64,000 nt of DNA from Pseudoips prasinana. Taxonomy: Eukaryota; Arthropoda; Insecta; Lepidoptera; Nolidae. Location: contig OX621235.1 of NCBI GenBank assembly GCA_951640165.1, positions 1-64,000 of the forward strand, in the 5' to 3' direction. The position numbers and the translations under genes are program-made. The notes under the pieces are model-generated. The model ran no database searches. It was given only the letters and a program-made list of their open reading frames with translations, and was not told the DNA's origin. Shown here one piece after another: positions 29,970 to 38,755 of this stretch (positions are counted from its first letter, which is position 1; every line of letters begins with the position of its first letter).

Positions 29970-32900
29970 TTTTTTTTTTTTTGTTTGCGCTGGGAAAAAA
30001 TGCGTTACGCATACCCGCCCATTGGGGGATGGACGGGTTATGTGGGACTCTCCGGCTAGCCCGGCATACCCACTAAAATAACCCAGCGGCACTCCCGCAT
30101 CGTCTGTGTGGAGGAGGACTGGGAAACCGGCACAGCCTTTACGTCCAGTCCCCCACCGACGACCGCCCGCCTTTACAGCGGGGCCCGCACGCCCCTCCCA
30201 AAGTGGAGGGGCCCGGGAACGACCGTGAGTGCTCGGCCGTTCCCGCCCGACGAGGGTGGTGATTAGTGCAATGCGAGCGAAGGCGCCCCCGCGCCTGTCG
30301 CCCGCTAATCACCACCAGAAGGAGGGAGGCGACGATCGTACAACCGCCGTCTCCCACCCCTTCTTCGCCTGCGGAGCGGCGGCGCAAGAGGATCATCCTC
30401 CCGCGCGCGCTCCGCCGCCTCCTTTTGCGACATGACATTCTCGCAAAAGGAGGCAACCGCCGCCCAAGCCTCCTCACCCCCCAGCATGGAGTTCACCACA
30501 CTGGGAAGTGAGAGGTCCAATCCGACTACATCGGTCAGGGCACGGCGCAGCTCAGCCCAGGCTGGGCACACCTCGAGGGTGTGCTGCGCCGTGTCCTCCG
30601 CGGCTCCACAGTCGTGGCACGCCGGGGTTTCCTCCCTCCGAATCCGGTGCAGGTGCGTTCCGAAACAGCCATGTCCGGACAACACCTGCACTAGACGGAA
30701 CGAGAGGAAACCGTGGGGGCGCTCGAGCCATTCCCGCAGGACTGGACCGAGCGCGTCCAGCGTCCGGCGCCCAAAAGTGGCGGAGGCGAGGTCCCGTTCC
30801 CAGTGCAGGACGATGGCGTCCCTCGCCTCCCGCCGCACGGCCTCCCGCTCTTGCGCGGCGGGGCGCTCACCTAGCACCCTACGCCGCGCCACCCATTCGT
30901 AAAACCACGAGAGGGCGTCCGCGGCTTTCAGCAGGCGCGTCGACAGCCCGCTGAAGTGCGGGCCGAAGCGCCACCTGCTGTCCAGCACGAGGCCCAGATA
31001 CTTCATCTGGGCCCCGACCCCTATCCGGACGCCCTCCACCACGATGTGGGCGTCAGGAGGGCAGCGCTGCCGAGGCCCGTGAAAGAACACGGCCTCGGTC
31101 TTGTTCAGCGCCACCCTCAAACCAAGCTGGCGGATCCTGCCTGCCACTAAGGATCCGCCAGCTGAGGCCAGACAGGCCGCCTCCCTAAATTCCCTCCCCC
31201 GGGCAACGAGGAGAGTGTCATCCGCGTAGCAGATGACACTCGTGCCCTGGAGGAGGGTGCCCCGCAGGAGCCAATCGAATCCGATGTTCCACAAGAGGGG
31301 CCCTAGCACCGAGCCTTGTGGAACACCGGATTCCGCGCCGTAGCGCCTGATCCTGGCCGTCCTGTCCGCTAGGAGGACCTCCCGGTCCTCCAGGTAGTTG
31401 GCCAGGATCACCCGCAGATATTGGGGCACTCCGTGGTACCGGAGTGCCTCCAATATGGTTGTGTGGGGCACGGAGTTGAAGGCGTTGGCGATGTCAAACG
31501 ATACCGCCAACACTCCGTCCCCAGCCCCAACCGCCTCCTGCACTTGGCCCCTGAGTAGGGCCACCGCGTCGACCGTCGAACGCCCCTGTCGAAACCCGAA
31601 CTGGGCGTCCGACAGGTCTGGCCCTACCTCCCGCAACTGGCTATTGAGCCGGGTGGCGATGATCCCCTCGAACAATTTACCGACCTCATCGAGCAGAACG
31701 ATGGGCCGGTATGCCGAGGGGGAGTCCACCGGGCGTCCCTCCTTCCGGAGCAGGCAAAGCTGCCCCTCCTTCCAGATCTTCGGGAACCTCTCAGCCGTCA
31801 GGCACGCGCTGAAGAGGTCCCGAAACCTCTCCTCCATGAGGGACGCCGCGATGGCCACCACCCGTGCGGGGACACCATCCGGTCCAGGGGCCGTCTTCTT
31901 CGCGCGGAGGGACAGAACCCCCGCGCGAAGTTCCTCCACCGACACTGGAGGGACCTCCTCCTCCGGCGAAGCCACCACCCCCCCCAGTGGGGGGTTCATC
32001 GTTGGTGGGGTGAAGTCGGTCCTGCGCGGAAACAGTGACCGAACCACCCCATCCAGCAACGCCGGCTCTAGGGTCTCCGTTAATGGGGGGCCATAAGGGC
32101 GCAGCTGGCTCCGCGCCAGCTTATATGGCCTCCCAAACGGATCCCTATCGAGTCCCTCCAGCATCTCGGCCCCTGCCGAGTCCTCGGCGGCGCACATTGC
32201 CGATTTGAGGACCGTCTTTGCCTCCAGGTAAGAGGCGTAGAGACGGTCCTCCTCAGCCTGACATCGGCTGGTGCGCCGCCGACTCCGCGTGTAGGCCCTC
32301 CTGGCCTCCACGCACGCGGCCCGGAGCCCCGCCAGCTCCACCGTCCACCAATAAACGGCGCGACGGGGAGGCGGACGGCGAGACCGAGGCATGCTGGAGT
32401 TGCACACCTCGGTCAGGGATCCCCGCAGCCGAACCGCTGCGGCGTCCACGTCCGTGCCCTGCACAGGGGGCGAGAGCCAGTCCTCGAGGAACGCTGCCTC
32501 CAGGGCTGCCTCCCGGTCCAGGCGGGTGAGAGCCCACCGCGGGAAGGGTGATTGGCCCGAGCGGGCCATCCCCCGCGGGCTCTGGGTGGAGATGTCGAAC
32601 CGCACATATCGGTGGTCCGACAGGGTCTCCACCATCTCCACCCGCCAGTTCACGACGCGTGTGGCTAGCACAGGGGTGGCGAACGACACGTCCACCACTG
32701 ACCCTCCCTGTTGCCGCACACACGTGTGAACATCCCCCCTGTTCAGGAGGGACACGCCGCACGAAGCCGCCCAAAATTCGACGGCGCGCCCCCGGACGTT
32801 ACATGACGCCGCTGGGTTGCCCCAGGCCACCGCCTTGGCGTTCAGGTCGCCCAACACGACGACCTGACGTGGTGCCGCCCTCCCGACGACTGCCGTAAGG

Positions 32901-33041
32901 ACTTCGAGAAAGTTCTCGAAGTCCCTTAGAGGGCGGTTTGGGGAGAAATAGACCCCGACCAGGGCTATTTCTCCCCACGCGGCGGCCACGTATCCCGGAC
33001 CCCTCTCTAAAAGCGAGAGGGGAGGGGAGTCCGTGGGCCCC
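29970..33041 (-). mobile_element. SART-like element A7, truncated and internally deleted
   Basis: Poly(A) only 13 nt, 3' UTR 29983-30304, and a shortened ORF2. The 5' truncation point is exactly the same as in A6. The 3' half shares rare variants with A12 (CCCCCAGCATGG at 30478, loop CAAAGT in the 3' UTR hairpin), while the 5' part shares variants with A6 (GGGTGATTGG at 32545). The copy is a mosaic. Confidence 0.93.
30305..33036 (-). pseudogene. ORF2 of A7 with N-terminal truncation and 85-codon deletion
   Basis: Frame open throughout. It lacks ~61 N-terminal codons and has a net 255-bp in-frame deletion near 30901, so ADALSW runs directly into FYEWVARRR. The lost segment lies after the YADD core, in the region between reverse transcriptase and zinc motif (thumb-like). 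The junction has a short AAA filler. It is not expected to be functional. Confidence 0.92.
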
Positions 33042-33050
33042 AACCTAACC
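33037..33050 (+). repeat. Target-site duplication between A7 and A8
   Basis: GCCCCAACCTAACC, matching 33761-33774 at the far side of A8. Confidence 0.8.
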
Positions 33051-33765
33051 TTTTTTTTTTTTTTTTTTTTTTGTTTGCGCTGGGAAAAAATGCGTTACGC
33101 ATACCCGCCCATTGGGGGATGGACGGGTTATGTGGGACTCTCCGGCTACTCCGGCATACCCACTAAAATAACCCAGCGGCACTCCCGCATCGTCTTTGTG
33201 GAGGAGGACTGGGAAACCGGCACAGCCTTTACGTCCAGTCCCCCACCGACGACCGCCCGCCTTTACAGCGGGGCCCGCACGCCCCTCCCTAAGTGGAGGG
33301 GCCCGGAAACGACCGTGAGTGCTCGGCCGTTCCCGCCCGACGTGGGTGGTGATTAGTGCAATGCGAGCGAAGGCGCCCCCGCGCCTGTCGCCCGCTAATC
33401 ACCACCAGAAGGAGGGAGACGACGATCGTACAACCGCCGTCTCCCACCCCTTCTTCGCCTGCGGAGCGGCGGCGCGAGAGGATCATCCTCCCGCGCGCGC
33501 TCCGCCGCCTCCTTTTGCGACATGACATTCTCGCAAAAGGAGGCAACCGCCGCCCAAGCCTCCTCACTTCCCAGCATGGAATTCACCACACTGGGAAGCG
33601 AGAGGTCAATCCCGACTACATCGGTCAGGGCACGGCGCAGCTCAGCCCAGGCTGGGCACACCTCGAGGGTGTGCTGCGCCGTGTCCTCCGCGGCTCCACA
33701 CTCGTGGCACGCCGGGCTTTCCTCCCTCCGGATCCGATGCAGGTGCGATCCGAAGCAGCCGCCCC
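33051..33765 (-). mobile_element. SART-like element A8, 3' fragment
   Basis: Poly(A) 22 nt, 3' UTR 33073-33394 and about 120 codons of ORF2. It differs from the 3' end of A10 (41916-42605) at only about two visible positions, so it is probably a recent truncated copy of that lineage. GCCCC at 33761-33765 is not element-derived. Confidence 0.93.
33395..33760 (-). pseudogene. ORF2 C-terminal fragment of A8
   Basis: About 122 codons covering the zinc motif (CHEC...HTLEVC) and Arg-rich tail only. Ser replaces Thr two residues before the first zinc-motif Cys. No reverse transcriptase is left. Confidence 0.9.
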
Positions 33766-33774
33766 AACCTAACC
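33761..33774 (+). repeat. Target-site duplication of A8, right copy
   Basis: GCCCCAACCTAACC, the same 14 nt as 33037-33050. It is followed by four further CCTAA units. Confidence 0.78.
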
Positions 33775-33794
33775 TAACCTAACCTAACCTAACC
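33766..33794 (+). repeat. Telomeric repeat, 5 CCTAA units, before element C
   Basis: CCTAA repeats ending in CC immediately before AAGTTACGCTCG, the 5' end of element C. Confidence 0.96.
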
Positions 33795-35260
33795 AAGTTA
33801 CGCTCGAAACCGCGTGGAGATAACCACGAAATTGAACGCTCCGCGGTTTAAAATCGATAAAAGTGGCTAAAAGTGACCTAGAAACAAGTGTGAAGTGTTA
33901 AAAGTTGTGAAATTGTGTGGCGCATCTGAGGGCATAACATACTTGTCCCGGACATAAACACCGGAAGTAGGCCGGACCGAAACGTCTCAAAGTAAGTGAC
34001 GAAAAATCAGTTTTTTGACCGGCGCTCGGAAATTAGATCGGTGACCCATACTTTTTATTACATTAATAGAAGCACCTTGGGGACCTCTACCCCCCCACCG
34101 AGTTTGCCTTCCATCGGGTAAAAATTGGCCGAGATATTGAGGAAACAAAAAAGTTGTTTACGAGGCTATCTCAGTAACCGGAAGGGATCCGGGAATTCTG
34201 AAAACGGATTCGGGACCCCTCTTGAGCCCACCTATACGCCCGTATACCAAAATCCCGAAAATCCCTGGAAAAACCCGAAAATAACACCTTTTGGGTTTTG
34301 AAAAATATTTCGGTGAGATTAAACCGGGAATTTGACCAACTTCCTATCGGGGAACGAACCTTTTTGAGGACACCACCAAACAGCCCAGTTAAAGACGAAG
34401 ACCCCACCCTTCAATTCAAAATTTTTGGACAATTAGTTTTAGAGTTAAGTTAAATTAAGTAAAAAAAAAAATTGAATTAAATTTGTATCGATTCGCGATC
34501 TTTTTGAACCAAAATAGTGAAAAAATCCTTAAGTGTTTTCAAAAAACTTTTTCAATTGAATTGGGACCTTCTGTACCCAAAACTAATAGATCCGATTATA
34601 TGTCAAACTTTAACTGTGTAAAACGAGCGTAATAAGCGAAAAACTGACTGCCCCTTCTTTTCGAGGTAGCAAGCAAAATCAGGAAATTTTTATCAATATT
34701 TTTGATAAAACCAATACGTTAATTATTAATTCAACCAAAATCAAAAGAAAAAATAAAAATTTGTAAAACCTGGCCCTAAAAATTCAAAATAAACAAAATT
34801 AAGTTTTTCAAAATTCAAACATTTTTTAAAAATAGTAGTAATTAAAATTTCGAATAATTTCATATGGTAATACGCGTTAAATAGCATCTCCTTAATAACA
34901 TATTTTTTACATTTAAATTCTCCGGTAAATTAGCGCGCAGGGGCGGTTTTTGTAAATTATTTGCATTTATTATAGATTACTTAAGAGTTCCTGAGTTTGT
35001 TGAACCTCAAAGAGGGGGTTGTTCCAAGCCAAACTTCTATTGTAGGTTGGGACACCATTGACCATTATTTTAGTGACAAGACGGCCTCTTTTGAGGAACC
35101 TAGAAATAAGTTATTGTTGTTTTTGACTACGGTATCCTATTGGAACCTAGCTTAGTTGTAATTTTATACATTGTTTGTTGGTATTGTGGGTGACGCCTTC
35201 TATTGAGGGAAATTATTTATATTTGTTGACTTTCGTCCACTTACTTCCCCAAACCGAAAG
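33795..35260 (+). promoter_or_regulatory. 5' UTR of element C
   Basis: 1466 nt with no long ORF. It is moderately GC-balanced at first, then very AT-rich from about 34380. A perfect 9-bp hairpin TTTTATCAA/TTGATAAAA lies at 34688-34696 and 34702-34710. The ORF1 start context AAAGATGG is favourable for eukaryotic initiation. The promoter is unknown. Confidence 0.65.
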
Positions 35261-36649
35261 ATGGCGACAGCCCGGACCCCACCTAAAATAACCAGGGAAG
35301 GGACGGAGACCAAAAAACGAAACCCTAAGTACAGGAAACCAATAGCGAGATGCAATGAAGATGCGAGAGGCGAAAGCAGACTTCCGCGCCACACGACATT
35401 GGACGATGCATTTACGTTGGACAAATTCGATGACCTCACTGATGATTGCCATCACGAATATGAGGAAGCCTTTCTAGCCTTACATCGGGCAGGAAATATT
35501 AAGACAGAAATCAGGGAGCTCATCGAAGACAACCTAGACAAGTTATATGTACGGTATGTTGATTGTATCCGGTGGATGGAGAAGACACAGCGTACAGTCA
35601 AAGAGCTCTACCAGGAGGGGGAGGAAATGGAGGAAAGGTTGCATGCCATGATTGAGGCGAATGGAGGAGTCAGTAACAATGATGATGAGGCCGAAAGTGA
35701 ATCAGTAACAATGATGCGGGAAGTGCTGGGGGAGCTGAGAGAAGGCAGAAGAGAAGCGGCAGAGCATGCGCAATCCACGCGCACACTTCTGGAAAAGTTC
35801 CAGACGATGCCACTCTCCGCTCCCACAGCCCCACCCGTAGAAAAAATGTCGTATGCAGGGGTCGTGGCGGCGAAGGGGTCTAACAACCTTAAATCGCTCC
35901 ACTCTATTATCGTGTCGTCAGAGGACGAGATGGACACGAGCGACGCGATAATAGAAAAAATTAGGAGTACAGTGGCCGCAAGGGACACCGGGATGAGGGT
36001 GGACCGCGTCAGGAAGGCGAAAAACGCCAAAGTCATCATTGGCTGCCACGTAAAGGAGGATATCCAGCATGTGGCGGACAAGCTGAGGCGGTCCACAACC
36101 ACCCTAAAGGTGGAAGAGGCGGTCAACAGAAACCCCTTGGTCGCCCTGACCAATGTTTTAAAATATAATACGGACGAGGACATAGTCAGGTCCATCAAAA
36201 CTCAAAATACACACCTACTAGGCGACCTTAATGAGGAGGAGGTCACCGTCGTGGTGAGGTACAAAAAGAGGGCACGAAACCCACACGAACACCATGTGGT
36301 GCTCGAGGTGTCCCCCCCCGTGTGGAAGCGATTGGTCGGGGCGGGAAAGGCGCATGTCGACCTGCAGCGGGTACGGGTCTATGACCAGTCCCCGCTGACA
36401 CAGTGCACAAGGTGCCTCCGCTATGGCCACGGTCGAAAGCAATGCACGGAGGAAACAGACAGATGCTCTCACTGCGGCGGTGACCACATACGGTCGGAGT
36501 GCGAGGAATGGCAAAAAGGGCAAAAGCCAAGCTGTCCAAATTGCAAAACGGCCGGAAATGAGGATGTGGGGCACGGCGCATTCAGTGAGGACTGCCCGGT
36601 GCGTCGGAAGTGGGACGCCTTAGCTAGAGCGAGGGTGGCGTACTCCTGA
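35261..36649 (+). CDS. ORF1 gag-like zinc-knuckle protein of element C
   Basis: 462 aa. The order is a basic N-terminus, a Leu/Glu-rich likely coiled coil (about 85-180), an SYAGVV block near 198, a central RNA-binding-like domain (about 210-375), then three zinc knuckles: CX2CX4HX4C at 382-395, CX2CX3HX4C at 402-414 and CX2CX9HX6C at 425-445. The lead-in VDLQRVRVYDQSPLTQC and the knuckle spacing are typical of R1/TRAS-clade ORF1 and differ from the SART ORF1s here. The predicted role is RNA binding and particle or telomere localisation. The ORF is intact in an otherwise non-coding AT-rich element, which argues for selection or recent insertion. It ends in TGA, after which the same frame stays open for another 110 codons. 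Confidence 0.9.
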   Translation: MATARTPPKITREGTETKKRNPKYRKPIARCNEDARGESRLPRHTTLDDAFTLDKFDDLTDDCHHEYEEAFLALHRAGNIKTEIRELIEDNLDKLYVRYVDCIRWMEKTQRTVKELYQEGEEMEERLHAMIEANGGVSNNDDEAESESVTMMREVLGELREGRREAAEHAQSTRTLLEKFQTMPLSAPTAPPVEKMSYAGVVAAKGSNNLKSLHSIIVSSEDEMDTSDAIIEKIRSTVAARDTGMRVDRVRKAKNAKVIIGCHVKEDIQHVADKLRRSTTTLKVEEAVNRNPLVALTNVLKYNTDEDIVRSIKTQNTHLLGDLNEEEVTVVVRYKKRARNPHEHHVVLEVSPPVWKRLVGAGKAHVDLQRVRVYDQSPLTQCTRCLRYGHGRKQCTEETDRCSHCGGDHIRSECEEWQKGQKPSCPNCKTAGNEDVGHGAFSEDCPVRRKWDALARARVAYS

Positions 36650-36982
36650 CGCTTAGCCGGAACGGTGTTGGATGGATGCGCTGTGCGCCAACTTACGACA
36701 AACACTACGGGGGGATGGATCGCCAGCACCTACAAGCTGACCTATTATAATAATAAAATTAGCTGTAAGAACGCCGAAGACAAAAAGCGGTCCATCCTGG
36801 CGAGTGCGGGCCGCAACAACTTGGAAAAAGCGACACACGTAATGGTGGATCTGACTGTGCCCCAAAAGTATCCCACAATAATCTATATAATGAAACCTGG
36901 ACCAACCCCTACAAAATCAATCAGAAATCTTTATAAAACATGTGAGAGTATTGCTAGGGCAATAAGGTATTGTAACAATTAA
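36650..36982 (+). other. In-frame open extension after the ORF1 TGA of element C
   Basis: Directly after TGA (36647-36649) the same frame runs 110 codons to TAA (36980-36982). The first ~70 codons keep the balanced composition of ORF1. The peptide is Lys/Asn/Tyr-rich with no recognised domain. A GTG at 36665 is the only early alternative start. It could be a readthrough extension (stop context TGAC) or the original C-terminus cut off by a nonsense mutation. Confidence 0.5.
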
Positions 36983-37480
36983 AATTGTAAGGCAAATTTT
37001 TGAAAAATTGGCCAACAATTAAGAACTAGTTATCGCCCATATGTATGTATGTATGTGTAAGTGCATGTAGGTGTCTATATGTACATATATATATGTGTGT
37101 GTATGTGCACAAATGTGTGTATGTATCTATGTGCATATAAATACTTACAGTGTCAGGATTGCGAAAGATATGTTAAAAGAGATAGTTGTAAGAATATATA
37201 TTGTGATAATATATAGAAATTACAAAGGAAAGCGCAATAGAATGGTATATGTAAAAGTATATGTATAAAAACAATAACCACATTATCAATGTAAAACTAG
37301 AATATATAATATGTATAATGAATGATATATGTAAAAGAATATGTAAAATAACAATATAATTATAACTATAACATATAAATTGTATAATGAAAGGTATAAG
37401 AATATCTAGAATAATAATAAACACACTACAATAACAATGTACAACTAGAATATATAATATGTATTACAGAAAGAGATGGG

Positions 37481-37532
<52 letters not shown>

Positions 37533-38743
37533 AGAAGGAAAACAAAAAAGAGGAATGATGAAAAGAATAATAACAATAATATATATCCCATATATTTATT
37601 AAGCATATAAGATAAGTTTATAAAAGTTAGTACGTAAATAATAGTTATGTGTTAAGTATATAATAATGTTAAGTACAGACAACCAGAGTGCCCTAGCAAT
37701 ACCAAACAAAATATCACTATGAGTTAACAGTAAATTCGCCAGTATATATAAACCATATATACACAAATATGACCTTATACATATTTGGTAATTTAAAGCA
37801 AAAACAAAAAATCGAACAAAACACAACTTACTCTTAAAATACTAATAAACAATAAGCAAAAATTTACCACAACATAAATCAAACAAACCAAATAAGCTGA
37901 AATAAAATCATATGCATCAACGAAAATAAACATTTATTTCACTAGTATATATATAGATATATACACACAAATATGATGTTATACATATTTGGTAACATAT
38001 AAAAGCAACCATAAAATTGAGATAAAATAAAACCTATCACCAAAGCAATATAAACAAAAATAGAGTATTAATAAAATATGAGTATTCAAACAAACTAAAC
38101 AAGAACAAGTATTAAAGCCGTTGGTCCAGGCAGGAAAATACAAAACATACCATAAAATAAATATATAAATCAAAAACAATATATATCAAGATACAGCAAA
38201 TATAAAATGAAATGGTTAACCCACACAATAAGCGCAAAATAGAAAACCAATATAAACAAAAGTTAATAACAAAATGTTCAAATAAGGATATAAATCAATC
38301 AATCTATCAATTGCTAAAAATAATTTAATAAAGCTGTTGGCCAGACAATACTATAAAAGAAATAAATATATTAAATCAAAGTGAATCACAAATATATACA
38401 ACGAATTAAGAATAGGTAAGCCACAAGGAAGTATAAAACATAATAACATAAATAGGAACTACACTTCCAATATACTTACAAATAAAACATATAGCCAATA
38501 TAAGAATATAAATATAACAGTGTAAAATAACCAGACAAAAAATTTCAAAGTAATAAGACAAAATAACACTGCCAAATCTCACAAAAGCCTAATATAAATA
38601 AATATAAAATAACAACTTAACTAATAAACAAAAGACCAAAATAAATAAATGAAAAAACCTAAAAAAGGTGTCGGCTTAAAGCTGATGTGCCAACAGCTTC
38701 TTCCCAACAAAGTGGAAGTAATCTAAAAAAAAAAAAAAAAAAA
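36983..38743 (+). other. 3' UTR of element C, A-rich with irregular repeats
   Basis: Non-coding, strongly A-rich on the sense strand. It contains a TG/TA-rich stretch 37040-37140, imperfect direct repeats (37287-37316 with 37435-37464; 37741-37790 with 37944-37994; 38114-38125 with 38330-38341), an internal A tract 37481-37531, and a hairpin AAGCTG/CAGCTT at 38679-38684 and 38694-38699 shortly before the terminal A(19). Confidence 0.75.
37481..37531 (+). repeat. Internal A tract of 51 nt in element C
   Basis: Uninterrupted run of about 51 A on the sense strand, not followed by CCTAA. It may be a former 3' end with later sequence joined on, or an expanded A-rich block. Confidence 0.85.
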
Positions 38744-38755
38744 CCTAACCTAACC
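38744..38755 (+). repeat. Telomeric repeat between element C and A9
   Basis: CCTAACCTAACC. It is the shared flank of two elements whose poly(A) tails face each other from opposite strands. Confidence 0.95.

Larger units (their letters stand above)
33795..38743 (+). mobile_element. Element C: gag-only telomeric non-LTR element (TRAS orientation)
   Basis: About 4.95 kb on the plus strand, bounded by CCTAACC at its 5' end and by A(19) followed by CCTAACCTAACC at its 3' end. The sense strand is therefore the CCTAA strand, opposite to the SART copies and like TRAS elements. It has a 1.47-kb 5' UTR, one gag-like ORF1 and a ~1.7-kb A-rich 3' UTR. No endonuclease or reverse transcriptase motif (GDLN, SDH, YADD, GVPQGS) is seen in any frame. 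Composition is strongly AT-rich outside ORF1, unlike all neighbours. It may be a non-autonomous partner of a TRAS-like element, a gag-only element resembling HeT-A, or a copy with ORF2 deleted. One copy cannot separate these. Confidence 0.85.

Noticed and set aside
36665..36982. Separate 105-codon gene with a GTG start in element C
   Set aside because: It is in the same frame as ORF1 right after its TGA, and eukaryotic initiation at this GTG is unlikely.
37173..38179. Small minus-strand ORFs in the AT-rich 3' UTR of element C (e.g. 37173-37424, 37599-37826)
   Set aside because: Low-complexity Ile/Tyr/Leu-rich translations of AT-rich sequence without motifs.
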